Positions 47,377-55,593 of a stretch of 64,000 nucleotides of DNA are shown here, in pieces (position 1 is the stretch's first letter; every line of letters starts with the position of its first letter). This DNA comes from Clostridiales bacterium (GTDB lineage: Bacteria; Bacillota; Clostridia; Lachnospirales; Lachnospiraceae): contig JAHABX010000008.1 in assembly GCA_018376135.1 (NCBI GenBank), positions 1 to 64,000 on the forward strand. Reading direction: 5' to 3'. Made by a program: the position numbers and the translations under genes. The notes beneath the pieces were generated by a model. It worked only from the letters and a program-made list of their open reading frames with translations. It was not told the origin of the DNA and searched no databases.

Positions 47377-49779
47377 ATGAAACACAATTTCCGGAAAATA
47401 GAAGGAAAGTGGCAGCAGAAATGGGAAGATGCCAGAATCTTCAATGCTGTTGACGGAAGTGAGAAGCCGAAGTTCTACGGACTGGTTGAGTTCCCGTATC
47501 CAAGCGGAGCCGGCATGCACGTAGGTCATATTAAGGCTTACTCCAGTCTGGAGGTTATTTCCAGAAAGAGAAGGATGGAGGGATACAACGTACTGTTCCC
47601 CATCGGATTCGATGCGTTCGGACTGCCGACGGAGAATTATGCGATCAAGACAGGAACCCATCCGCGTAAGATCACAGACGACAATATTGAAAAATTTACA
47701 AATCAGCTGAAGAAGGTCGGATTTTCCTTTGACTGGGATCGTGTCATTGATACGACAGATGAAGATTATTATAAATGGACCCAGTGGATTTTCCTGAAGC
47801 TGTTTGAAAAGGGACTGGTATTCCGCAACAAGGCACTGGTCAACTACTGTCCGTCCTGTAAGGTTGTATTGTCCAATGAGGACAGTCAGGGCGGAAAGTG
47901 TGATATCTGCCACAGCGATGTGATTCAGAAGTCCAAGGACGTATGGTATCTGAAGATCACGGAGTATGCAGATAAGCTTCTGGAGGGTCTGGATCACGTG
48001 GATTATCCTGCCAATGTAAAGCAGCAGCAGGTAAACTGGATCGGCAAATCCACCGGTGCCTTTGTGAATTTCACACTGGATGGCATTGAGGAGAAGCTGG
48101 AGATCTATACCACCAGACCGGATACGCTGTTTGGAGTGACCTTTATGGTCATGGCTCCGGAGCATCCGCTGATTGATCAGTATGCGGACCGCATCGGAAA
48201 TATGGATGCGATCAGAGACTATCGTACGGAATGTGCAAAGAAGACAGAGTTCGAGCGTACCCAGCTTGTAAAGGATAAGACAGGTGTCCGGATCGAGGGG
48301 ATCGAAGCGGTCAATCCGGTGAACGGCAAGAAGATTCCGATCTTTATTGCAGATTACGTTATGATGGGATATGGTACCGGTGCGATCATGGCAGTACCGG
48401 CACATGATGAGCGTGATTATGATTTTGCCAGAAAATTCGGTATTGATATCATAGAGGTCATCAAGGGCGGCAACATCGAAGAAGCTGCCTATGCAGGAGA
48501 CGGTGAGATGGTGAATTCCGATTTCCTGAACGGCTATACCAACAAAAAAGAATCTATTCAGCGTATGCTGGAGGAGATCGAGAAGATGGGCATCGGACAT
48601 GCCGGTGTACAGTTCAAGATGAAGGACTGGGCTTTCAATCGTCAGAGATACTGGGGAGAGCCGATTCCGATCGTACATTGTCCGCATTGCGGCGTAGTTC
48701 CGCTTCCTTATGAGGATCTGCCGCTTCGCCTTCCGAAGGTGGAGAATTTTGAGCCGGGTGAGGAGGGAGAATCCCCGCTGGCAAAGATCGAGTCCTTTGT
48801 GAACTGTACCTGCCCCAAGTGCGGTGCCAAAGCAAGACGTGAGACGGATACCATGCCTCAGTGGGCAGGCTCCTCCTGGTACTTTTTAAGATATGTGGAT
48901 CCGCACAATGACAAAGCGCTGGCTGATCCGGAGAAGCTTAATTACTGGATGCCGGTGGACTGGTACAACGGAGGTATGGAGCATGTGACCAGACATGTGA
49001 TCTATTCCCGTTTCTGGCATCATTTCCTCTATGACCAGGGAATTGTCAATACGCCGGAGCCTTATGCAAAACGTTCCATTCAGGGACTGATCCTTGGACC
49101 GGACGGAGACAAGATGAGCAAATCCAAAGGAAATGTAGTTGACCCGCTGGATATCGTGGAGGCATATGGTGCAGATACTCTTCGTACTTATGTGCTGTTC
49201 ATGGGCGATTATGGCGCAGCAACTCCGTGGAGCGATAATTCCGTGAAGGGCTGCAAGCGTTTCCTGGAGAGAGTATCCGGCTTTACGGATATGATTTCCG
49301 AGTCTGAAGAGACCTCCAAACTGGAGACGCCTCTTCATAAGACGATCAAGAAGGTAAGCTCTGACATTGAGGATATGAAGTTCAACACTGCTATCGCATG
49401 CCTGATGTCCTTTACTAATGAGGTTTATGCTGTGGGCAGTATCAGTAAGGAACAGCTTCAGATCTTTGCAAAGCTGCTCTGCCCCTTCGCACCGCATCTG
49501 TGTGAGGAGATCTGGGAGATGACCGGAGGAGAGGGATTCCTTTCTCTGGCGGCATGGCCCAAATACGACGAGAGCAAGACGGTTGATGCACAGACGGAGA
49601 TTGGCGTGCAGATCAACGGAAAGCTCCGCGGAACCGTTGTGATCCCGACCGGAGCCGAGAAGGAGGAAGTGTTCGCCATTGCGAAGGCAGATTCCAGAAT
49701 TGCTTCTCTGGTAGAGGGCAAGACCTTTGTAAAAGAGATCTATGTTCCGAACAGGGTGATCAACTTTGTTGTAAAATAA
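47377..49779 (+). CDS. leuS: Leucyl-tRNA synthetase
   Basis: An 800-residue class Ia synthetase charging tRNA-Leu. The HIGH-type motif is HVGHIKAYS (about 47-55), the editing CP1 domain covers about 225-400, a zinc-type Cys cluster is at CPSCKVVL...CDIC, and KMSKSKGN is the KMSKS loop. GGAGG precedes the start; an ATG just upstream is out of frame and followed by a stop. Confidence 0.97.
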   Translation: MKHNFRKIEGKWQQKWEDARIFNAVDGSEKPKFYGLVEFPYPSGAGMHVGHIKAYSSLEVISRKRRMEGYNVLFPIGFDAFGLPTENYAIKTGTHPRKITDDNIEKFTNQLKKVGFSFDWDRVIDTTDEDYYKWTQWIFLKLFEKGLVFRNKALVNYCPSCKVVLSNEDSQGGKCDICHSDVIQKSKDVWYLKITEYADKLLEGLDHVDYPANVKQQQVNWIGKSTGAFVNFTLDGIEEKLEIYTTRPDTLFGVTFMVMAPEHPLIDQYADRIGNMDAIRDYRTECAKKTEFERTQLVKDKTGVRIEGIEAVNPVNGKKIPIFIADYVMMGYGTGAIMAVPAHDERDYDFARKFGIDIIEVIKGGNIEEAAYAGDGEMVNSDFLNGYTNKKESIQRMLEEIEKMGIGHAGVQFKMKDWAFNRQRYWGEPIPIVHCPHCGVVPLPYEDLPLRLPKVENFEPGEEGESPLAKIESFVNCTCPKCGAKARRETDTMPQWAGSSWYFLRYVDPHNDKALADPEKLNYWMPVDWYNGGMEHVTRHVIYSRFWHHFLYDQGIVNTPEPYAKRSIQGLILGPDGDKMSKSKGNVVDPLDIVEAYGADTLRTYVLFMGDYGAATPWSDNSVKGCKRFLERVSGFTDMISESEETSKLETPLHKTIKKVSSDIEDMKFNTAIACLMSFTNEVYAVGSISKEQLQIFAKLLCPFAPHLCEEIWEMTGGEGFLSLAAWPKYDESKTVDAQTEIGVQINGKLRGTVVIPTGAEKEEVFAIAKADSRIASLVEGKTFVKEIYVPNRVINFVVK

Positions 49780-49789
49780 GAGGTTTTAG

Positions 49790-49830
49790 AAGAGATACGA
49801 GTCTTTCAAAGACTTGTATCTCTTTTTTTT
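49790..49830 (+). terminator. Terminator after leuS
   Basis: AGAGATACGAGTCT and AGACTTGTATCTCT form a 14-bp stem (one G-U) followed by a T-run. Confidence 0.9.
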
Positions 49831-49869
49831 CGTGCAGGTGAGAAAAATTATGCAAATTCTCTAAAAACC

Positions 49870-49964
49870 TTGCTATTTTCTGATTGTTTTAGTATAATTC
49901 TGACATAAGGGTGATTTGGAAGGTTTCACCCCCATGTAAACGTGCTGCAGCCTGGGAACTGCAG
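49870..49964 (+). promoter_or_regulatory. Promoter and two-hairpin leader of the EF-G-like gene
   Basis: TTGCTA (49870-49875) and TATAAT (49893-49898), 17-bp spacing. The leader then carries two small stems: GGGTGA/TCACCC (49909-49914 with 49926-49931) and CTGCAG/CTGCAG (49945-49950 with 49959-49964). Whether they regulate translation is not known. Confidence 0.55.
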
Positions 49965-49993
49965 GATGACTAAATATATTGGAGGAGATTACT

Positions 49994-52066
49994 ATGAACG
50001 TTTACACAACCGACAGTATCCGTAATGTGGTCCTTTTAGGACATGGTGGAAGCGGTAAGACCAGCCTGGTGGAGGCAATGGCATATGTTGCCGGTCTGAC
50101 AGGACGTATGGGGAAGGTTACCGATGGAACGACCATCAGCGACTATGACAAGGAAGAGGTTAAGCGTAAGTTTTCCATCAATACTTCTGTTGTGCCGATT
50201 GTATGGAAAGATACAAAGATTAATATTTTAGATACTCCGGGATATTTTGACTTTGTGGGTGAAGTGGAAGAAGCGGTAGCGGCAGCAGATGCGGCAATCA
50301 TCGTAGTATCCGGCAAGGCAGGAGTGGAGGTCGGAACAGAGAAGGCATGGGAGCTGTGCGAGAAGTATAAGCTGCCCCGCATGTTCTTTGTATCCGAGAT
50401 GGATGTGGATCATGCTTCCTTCCGTGAAGTAGTGGAGACGCTGACAGATATGTACGGCAAGAAGATCGCGCCGTTCTATCAGCCGATCCGTGAGAACGAG
50501 AAGTTCGTGGGCTATATCAATGTTATGAAGATGGCAGGACGCCGCTTCACCGGTATCGGAGAGAGAGAGGAATGTGAGATTCCTGATTACAGCCGGGCGA
50601 ACCTGGACATTTACAGAGAAGCCATGATGGATGCGGTTGCAGAGACCAGTGAGGAGTTCATGGAGCGCTATTTTGCGGGAGATGAGTTCTCTGTAGGCGA
50701 GATCCGTGCAGCCATGAAGACCAACGTGGATGACGGAAGCATTATTCCGGTATCCATGGGTTCCAGTATAGAGCTTCGGAATATCCACAATCTTCTGAAC
50801 GATATGGTTGAGCTGTTCCCGTCACCGGACAAGACAGAGTGTGCGGGCATCAACATGAAGACCAATGAGATCTTCCAGGCAGACTACAATTTTGCAAAAG
50901 CAAAATCCGCATATGTATTCAAGACCATTGCCGATCCGTTCATCGGAAAATATTCTCTGATCAAGGTATGTTCCGGTGTTATCAAATCGGATGATGTGCT
51001 CTATAATGCTTCCTCCGAGACGGAAGAGAAGCTGAATAAGCTCTATATGATCAGAGGCAATAAGCCCATCGAAGTCTCCGAGCTTCATGCAGGAGATATC
51101 GGCGCCATCGGAAAAGCAGGCTGTAAGACCGGTGATACCCTGTCCACCAAGGCAGTTCCGGTACTGTTCGGAAGAACAGAGATCTCCAAACCATATACAT
51201 ATATGGCATATAAGGCGAAGAATAAGGGTGATGAGGATAAGATCTCTCAGGCACTGTCCAAGATGATGGATGAAGATCTGACGATCAAGGCAGTCAATGA
51301 CAGCGAGAACCGTCAGTCTCTGCTCTACGGTATGGGCGATCAGCATCTGTCGGTTGTTGTCAGCATCCTTGCGGAAAAATATAAAGTAGATGTGGAGCTT
51401 GCGAAGCCGAAGGTGGCATTCCGCGAGACTCTCCGTAAGAAATCCGATGTGGAATACAAATACAAAAAGCAGTCCGGCGGACATGGACAGTATGGTCATG
51501 TGAAGATGACCTTTGAGCCATCCGGTGATCTGGAGAGTGCTTATGTATTTGATCAGATGGTAGTAGGCGGCGCGGTTCCGAAGAACTATTTCCCGGCAGT
51601 GGAAAAGGGTATTCAGGATTCCGTTGGCAAAGGTCCTCTGGCTGGATATCCGGTCGTAGGTGTGAAAGCGGTTCTCTATGATGGTTCCTATCATCCGGTA
51701 GATTCCTCAGAGATGGCATTCAAGACAGCGGCTGTGCAGGCATTCAAGAAGGGCTTTATGGAGGCTTCTCCGGTACTTTTGGAGCCCATCGTGACCATGA
51801 CGGTTCTGGTTCCGGACAAATACACGGGAGACGTGATGGGTGACTTGAACAAGAGAAGAGGTCGTGTGCTTGGCATGAATCCGGCAGGCTCAGGTAAGAC
51901 GGAAGTGGTTGCGGATGTTCCGATGATGGAGATCTTCGGATACAATACCGATCTTCGTTCCATGACCGGAGGAAGCGGTGTATATTCCTATGAGTTCGCA
52001 CGTTATGAGCAGGCTCCGTCGGATGTACAGGAAAAAGAGGTTGCAGCGAGAGCGGCAGAAGCGTAA
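49994..52066 (+). CDS. Elongation factor G-like GTPase (FusA paralogue type)
   Basis: A 690-residue EF-G-like protein of the bacterial EF-G paralogue group. The five-domain layout is complete: G domain (1-270), domain II, III, IV (about 475-595, SGGHGQYGHV) and V. G1 is GHGGSGKT (about 13-20) and G3 DTPGYFDF. The guanine-specificity motif G4, usually N-K-x-D, is S-E-M-D (Ser134-Asp137). GGAGGAG precedes the ATG at 49994. It stands outside the str operon, so it is probably not the main translocase. Confidence 0.85.
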   Translation: MNVYTTDSIRNVVLLGHGGSGKTSLVEAMAYVAGLTGRMGKVTDGTTISDYDKEEVKRKFSINTSVVPIVWKDTKINILDTPGYFDFVGEVEEAVAAADAAIIVVSGKAGVEVGTEKAWELCEKYKLPRMFFVSEMDVDHASFREVVETLTDMYGKKIAPFYQPIRENEKFVGYINVMKMAGRRFTGIGEREECEIPDYSRANLDIYREAMMDAVAETSEEFMERYFAGDEFSVGEIRAAMKTNVDDGSIIPVSMGSSIELRNIHNLLNDMVELFPSPDKTECAGINMKTNEIFQADYNFAKAKSAYVFKTIADPFIGKYSLIKVCSGVIKSDDVLYNASSETEEKLNKLYMIRGNKPIEVSELHAGDIGAIGKAGCKTGDTLSTKAVPVLFGRTEISKPYTYMAYKAKNKGDEDKISQALSKMMDEDLTIKAVNDSENRQSLLYGMGDQHLSVVVSILAEKYKVDVELAKPKVAFRETLRKKSDVEYKYKKQSGGHGQYGHVKMTFEPSGDLESAYVFDQMVVGGAVPKNYFPAVEKGIQDSVGKGPLAGYPVVGVKAVLYDGSYHPVDSSEMAFKTAAVQAFKKGFMEASPVLLEPIVTMTVLVPDKYTGDVMGDLNKRRGRVLGMNPAGSGKTEVVADVPMMEIFGYNTDLRSMTGGSGVYSYEFARYEQAPSDVQEKEVAARAAEA

Positions 52067-52078
52067 TATATGATATGC

Positions 52079-52111
52079 AAAAAGACATTGTCTCAGGGCA
52101 GTGTCTTTTTT
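52079..52111 (+). terminator. Terminator after the EF-G-like gene
   Basis: AAAAAGACATTG and CAGTGTCTTTTT (one G-U pair) around TCTCAGGG, then a further T. Confidence 0.88.
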
Positions 52112-52115
52112 CTGA

Positions 52116-52143
52116 TTGATTTTTAATGAAAATATGTTAAAAT
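52116..52143 (+). promoter_or_regulatory. Promoter of the ClC gene
   Basis: TTGATT (52116-52121) and TAAAAT (52138-52143) with 16-bp spacing, about 35 bp before the start codon. Confidence 0.5.
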
Positions 52144-52177
52144 TCCGTTAAGATATATTGCGAAACGAGGGTGAAAT

Positions 52178-53425
52178 ATGATGAAAAAATACGCAGAGAT
52201 CTGTATGGAAAGGATGTACATACTGCTCAGATGGCTGCTGACTGCCGGGGCTGCGGGAGTGGTCATTGGACTGATCGCAGGTGTGTTTGGCAGAAGTATT
52301 ACTGAGGTGACTGCCTTCAGGAACAGTCATCCATGGATGCTGTATCTGCTTCCGCTGGCGGGACTGGTAATTGTGGGGCTGTATAAGCTGGATCCTTACA
52401 AGACGGGGACGAACCGGGTGCTGGAAGGAATCCAGTCCGGCACTTATGTGCCTCTTCGGATGGCGCCATTGATCATTGCTTCCACTATCCTGACCCATGC
52501 CTTCGGAGGTTCCGCGGGCAGAGAGGGAGCGGCGCTTCAGCTTGGGGGAAGTATCGGAGGAACACTTGGCAAGTGGATGAAGATGGATGAGTATGACCAT
52601 AAGATCATGATCATGTGTGGTATGAGCGCTGCATTTTCAGCCCTGTTTGGTACACCTCTGACGGCAACGGTATTCGCCATGGAGGTGATCAGTGTGGGCA
52701 TCATGCAGTATGCGGCGCTTGTCCCCTGTGCAGTGGCTGCACTGGTGGCAAAGTATATGGCAGAGCTTGTGGGAGCCAGAGGAGAGCATTTTGTGATCCG
52801 GACAGTGGTCAGCTTTGAATGGAAAAGCGCCCTGATCATCATAGTTATGGCAGTCCTGTGTGCAGCGGTGAGTATCCTTTTCTGCAAGGTGCTCCATGTG
52901 GCAGAACAGCTTTATGAGAAATGGATGCCCAATGAATGGATACGGATTCTGTATGGATCCCTGCTGTTGATTCTTATGACCAGAATGATCGGGACAACGG
53001 ATTATCTGGGAGCGGGGATGCAGGTTATAGAGCGGGCTGTAGAAGGAGAAGTGGTGGCAGCCGCGTTCCTTTTGAAGATGATCTTCACAGCCGTGACGCT
53101 GGGGAGCGGATTCAAGGGAGGAGAAATCGTCCCGACACTTTTTGTAGGAGCCACCTTTGGATGTCTGTTCGGGCAAGTGACAGGATTTTCACCGTCTCTG
53201 GCAGCGGCATGCGGGATGGCAGCGGTATTCTGCGGAGTGACCAACTGCCCGTTATCCTCTCTGTTTTTGAGTTTTGAGCTGTTTGGATTTGAATGTATGC
53301 CATTTTTCCTGCTGGCGGTAGGGATCAGCTATCTGGAGTCCGGATATTTTGGACTGTACCACAGCCAGAAGATCCTGTATTCCAAGACGAAGCTTCAGTT
53401 TATTAACAGACATACCAAAGAATAG
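52178..53425 (+). CDS. ClC-family anion channel/antiporter
   Basis: A 415-residue membrane protein with about ten to twelve helices. Selectivity-type loops are GGSAGREGAALQLGGSIG (about 109-126) and GSGFKGGEIVPTLFVGATFG (about 308-327). The GREGA pattern instead of GREGP, and the short length without CBS domains, resemble the CLC-F fluoride/proton antiporter branch; chloride transport cannot be excluded. No fluoride riboswitch was seen upstream. GAGGGTG precedes the start, with two adjacent ATGs. Confidence 0.85.
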   Translation: MMKKYAEICMERMYILLRWLLTAGAAGVVIGLIAGVFGRSITEVTAFRNSHPWMLYLLPLAGLVIVGLYKLDPYKTGTNRVLEGIQSGTYVPLRMAPLIIASTILTHAFGGSAGREGAALQLGGSIGGTLGKWMKMDEYDHKIMIMCGMSAAFSALFGTPLTATVFAMEVISVGIMQYAALVPCAVAALVAKYMAELVGARGEHFVIRTVVSFEWKSALIIIVMAVLCAAVSILFCKVLHVAEQLYEKWMPNEWIRILYGSLLLILMTRMIGTTDYLGAGMQVIERAVEGEVVAAAFLLKMIFTAVTLGSGFKGGEIVPTLFVGATFGCLFGQVTGFSPSLAAACGMAAVFCGVTNCPLSSLFLSFELFGFECMPFFLLAVGISYLESGYFGLYHSQKILYSKTKLQFINRHTKE

Positions 53426-53436
53426 AGCAGGATAAG

Positions 53437-53470
53437 GGAAAAAGCGCGCCTATTTTGTGTTGGCGCGCTT
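53437..53470 (-). terminator. Leftward terminator overlapping the end of the 97-residue gene
   Basis: On the minus strand AAGCGCGCC and GGCGCGC(TT) pair around a 12-base loop that includes the stop codon, followed by TTTTT. It also can act as a weaker stop for the ClC transcript. Confidence 0.75.
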
Positions 53471-53743
53471 CATAAATCCTTCTGCTCTTTTGAGTGCTGC
53501 ATCCATCTTTTTTTTCTCTTCGTCTGTCTTTCCTTCTTTCATGATCTCAAAGATCAGGTTAAATTCATCTCCGGAAAACTGCAGATTCTGCCGGTTGGCA
53601 GAGGCGATGGCGCCTAAGAGGATCGGCATCATTTCCCGCTGATTTTTACCCTCCACCTGCTCCGCCAGCTTTAAGAGAAGCGAAAGTTTCGCCGGGTCAA
53701 TGCCGCTGATCCGCGGATCCTGGAACCATTCAGGGATGTTCAT
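53450..53743 (-). CDS. Small helical protein of unknown function
   Basis: A 97-residue protein, mostly helical and Lys/Glu/Met-rich (KEGKTDEEKKKMDAALKRAE), opening with MNIPEWFQDPRISGIDP. No domain recognised. AGGAGTGATGATCTATG precedes the start. It lies 6 bp downstream of the 108-residue gene on the same strand, so the two are co-transcribed. A transcription terminator overlaps its last codons. Possibly a spore-related protein, as small co-linear helical proteins of clostridia often are, but this is speculation. Confidence 0.65.
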   Translation of the reverse strand: MNIPEWFQDPRISGIDPAKLSLLLKLAEQVEGKNQREMMPILLGAIASANRQNLQFSGDEFNLIFEIMKEGKTDEEKKKMDAALKRAEGFMKRANTK

Positions 53744-53749
53744 AGATCA

Positions 53750-54076
53750 TCACTCCTTCTGTTCGGGGGTGAAGGCAGAGGAGAAGCCTTCAAACATGTC
53801 CCGATACATATCCATATTTTCAAAAATATCAGCAAATTGCTCAATCTGAGCCTGTTCTTCTTTGGGCAGGATCCCCTTCATGCACTGCATCAGAGCGGAG
53901 GGCTCCGGAGTCTTTTGGGAAGGGGGATTCCGGTTAAAATATTCGATGGTATAGTTCAGCTCTGTCCATTTAATGTAGATTGCCATCATTTTCTGCAGGT
54001 TGGCAGGAAGAAAGGGCAGGAAGACTTTTAAGATCTGCAGTTCTTTTGGAAGAAATGCTTCGTCAAATGGTGTCAT
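53750..54076 (-). CDS. Small helical protein of unknown function
   Basis: A 108-residue protein beginning MTPFDEAFLPKELQ, with alternating hydrophobic helices (LKVFLPFLPANLQKMMAIYI) and a C-terminal Met/Phe-rich acidic segment (MDMYRDMFEGF). No family recognised. The ATG at 54074-54076 is chosen for GGGAGC 8 bases upstream; an ATG at 54130 would add 18 residues but has no clear site. It is the first gene of a two-gene leftward unit. Confidence 0.6.
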   Translation of the reverse strand: MTPFDEAFLPKELQILKVFLPFLPANLQKMMAIYIKWTELNYTIEYFNRNPPSQKTPEPSALMQCMKGILPKEEQAQIEQFADIFENMDMYRDMFEGFSSAFTPEQKE

Positions 54077-54156
54077 GGCAGATTGCTCCCTGCTTCTTTC
54101 TTCAATATATGAACGGATACCGGAAATCATGCAGTTCCGGCAGCCGGAAGTTTAGG

Positions 54157-54185
54157 AAAAGGGCTGTCAGTTGTGCTGACAGCCC
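54157..54185 (-). terminator. Leftward terminator after the Cys/Gly-rich gene
   Basis: On the minus strand GGGCTGTCAG and CTGACAGCCC form a perfect 10-bp stem around CACAA, followed by TTTTCC. It separates the Cys/Gly-rich gene from the two helical-protein genes downstream. Confidence 0.85.
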
Positions 54186-54195
54186 GGGCAGATCA

Positions 54196-54477
54196 CTAGC
54201 ATCCGCAGGAGTTGCATCCGCATCCGCTTCCGTTGCCGTTACAGCAGAAAAGCAGGATCAGGATGATGAACAGACAGCTGTCGTTGCCGCCTGAGATGCC
54301 GTTGCCGCAGCCATTGTCACATCCGCCGCCTAAGATACCGTTGCCGTTTCCGCAGATACAGGAAATGAGCAGGATCAGGAAGAGGATACCACAGCTTCCG
54401 TTGCCGCCTAAGATGCCGTTGCCGCAGCCGTTGTCACAGCCACATCCACATCTGTCTCTTGAACTTAAATCACCCAT
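54196..54477 (-). CDS. Cys/Gly-rich protein with two tandem hydrophobic repeat units
   Basis: A 93-residue protein with 16 cysteines and 26 glycines. Residues about 14-51 and 53-90 are two copies of one unit: CDNGCGNGI-GGN-SC, then a hydrophobic stretch (GILFLILLIS; LFIILILLF), then a Cys/Gly/Asn turn. The C terminus is GCGCNSCGC. The hydrophobic cores recall YjcZ-type small spore coat proteins, but the cysteine clusters are unlike them. The start MGDLSS has GGAGG 8 bases upstream; a longer start is less likely. Own terminator. Function unknown. Confidence 0.7.
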   Translation of the reverse strand: MGDLSSRDRCGCGCDNGCGNGILGGNGSCGILFLILLISCICGNGNGILGGGCDNGCGNGISGGNDSCLFIILILLFCCNGNGSGCGCNSCGC

Positions 54478-54567
54478 GAAGATTACCTCCAAAAACTATT
54501 TACACTTCATCATATGCAGGAACTGGTGATTGTGCTATACTAAAACAAAAACCAGGAGGAAATAAAA

Positions 54568-55365
54568 ATGCCGGCTGCTTATGCACATTATGTGTTTGGG
54601 AAAAAAGTCTTTGCAGAGCTTCCCCGGAAGGAGAAGCAGATCATCCGCAGGGGCAGGGATGCATTCTTATTAGGGCTTCACGGACCTGATCTGCTGTTTT
54701 ATTTTTATCCATTGAAAAAGAACAGAGTCAATCAGCTGGGAAGTCGGATGCATGAAGAAATTGCCGCTGATTTTTTCAATAAAGGAAAGGAAAACTATCA
54801 GAAGAAGAAGGATCCGGTCCTGCGTGCATATTTGTACGGATTTCTCTGTCACTATATACTGGACAGTGAATGTCATCCTTATGTGGCTTATTATATGGAG
54901 GAACGGGGGCTGGGACATCTGGCAGTCGAAACGGAGCTGGACCGCTATCTGATGGAGGTGGACGGACTGGATCCGCTGGACTATGTCCCGGTGCATCATC
55001 TGATCAGCAGGGCGCATACCCGCAGTCAGATCGCCTCCATGTTTGAGGATGTGACAAAAGAGCAGATCGATATCAGTATCCGTATGTTTCGCCGGATTAT
55101 TACTTTTCTTGTATGCAGATCTCCGCTCAAAAGAAGGCTTTTGACCTTCATCTGCCGGGTCACCGGTCAGAAGAATCATTTCGGGGAGCTGATCATGGAC
55201 GGAAGGGTACATCCGTCCTGTGAAGAGAGTGACTGGTTTCTGGAGGAGCGCCTGAATCATGGGGTACAGATCGCAGTACAGGAGATAGAGAATTACAGCA
55301 GGGTTCTGGAGTCGGATGCGGCATTATCAGAACGTCTGTATCAAAATTATGAGGGAATGTTATGA
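54568..55365 (+). CDS. Zinc-dependent phospholipase C-like protein
   Basis: A 265-residue protein of the zinc-dependent PLC fold family. Likely metal ligands are the N-terminal His (AYAHYVF), GLHGPDLLFYF, HEEIAADFF and FLCHYILDSECHPYV. No signal peptide is seen, so it is probably intracellular, unlike secreted clostridial alpha-toxin. CAGGAGG precedes the start. Its stop overlaps the start of a broken transporter gene (ATGA). Confidence 0.8.
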   Translation: MPAAYAHYVFGKKVFAELPRKEKQIIRRGRDAFLLGLHGPDLLFYFYPLKKNRVNQLGSRMHEEIAADFFNKGKENYQKKKDPVLRAYLYGFLCHYILDSECHPYVAYYMEERGLGHLAVETELDRYLMEVDGLDPLDYVPVHHLISRAHTRSQIASMFEDVTKEQIDISIRMFRRIITFLVCRSPLKRRLLTFICRVTGQKNHFGELIMDGRVHPSCEESDWFLEERLNHGVQIAVQEIENYSRVLESDAALSERLYQNYEGML

Positions 55366-55495
55366 AGAGTCTGACAGGACAGGAGAGAAACTGGGTGCTG
55401 TATGAAGCTCCCGTACAGGCGATGGGCTTCTTGCGGTATTGTTCCTTCTCGGATACCTCATGTTCCAAAAAGCAGACCGATGTCCGCGTCAGTGA
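55362..55495 (+). pseudogene. Remnant of a UMF1/Atg22-type MFS transporter gene
   Basis: The first 14 codons in frame with the ATG at 55362 read MKSLTGQERNWVLY, the typical opening of UMF1-type (vacuole-effluxer-like) MFS transporters. The last part, in another frame from 55406 to the stop at 55495, reads SSRTGDGLLAVLFLLGYLMF and on to the end, like the last membrane helix of the same family. An internal deletion joining near 55403 would explain both. The rest of the gap to 55593 is AT-rich promoter-like sequence. Confidence 0.5.
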
Positions 55496-55593
55496 CATAA
55501 TTATAAAATTTTTGAAAAAAAACAAAAAAGTATTGAATTTTCTGACGAATCAGTCATAATAAAGGTATCCCAAACAGAAAGCGAGTGATTCCG

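Noticed and set aside
47344..48687. 447-codon leftward frame opposite leuS
   Set aside because: Antisense shadow of leuS; His/Ile/Leu-rich product without motifs.
52067..52177. Fluoride riboswitch before the ClC gene
   Set aside because: No aptamer signature seen in the 110-bp spacer, which holds a terminator and a promoter.
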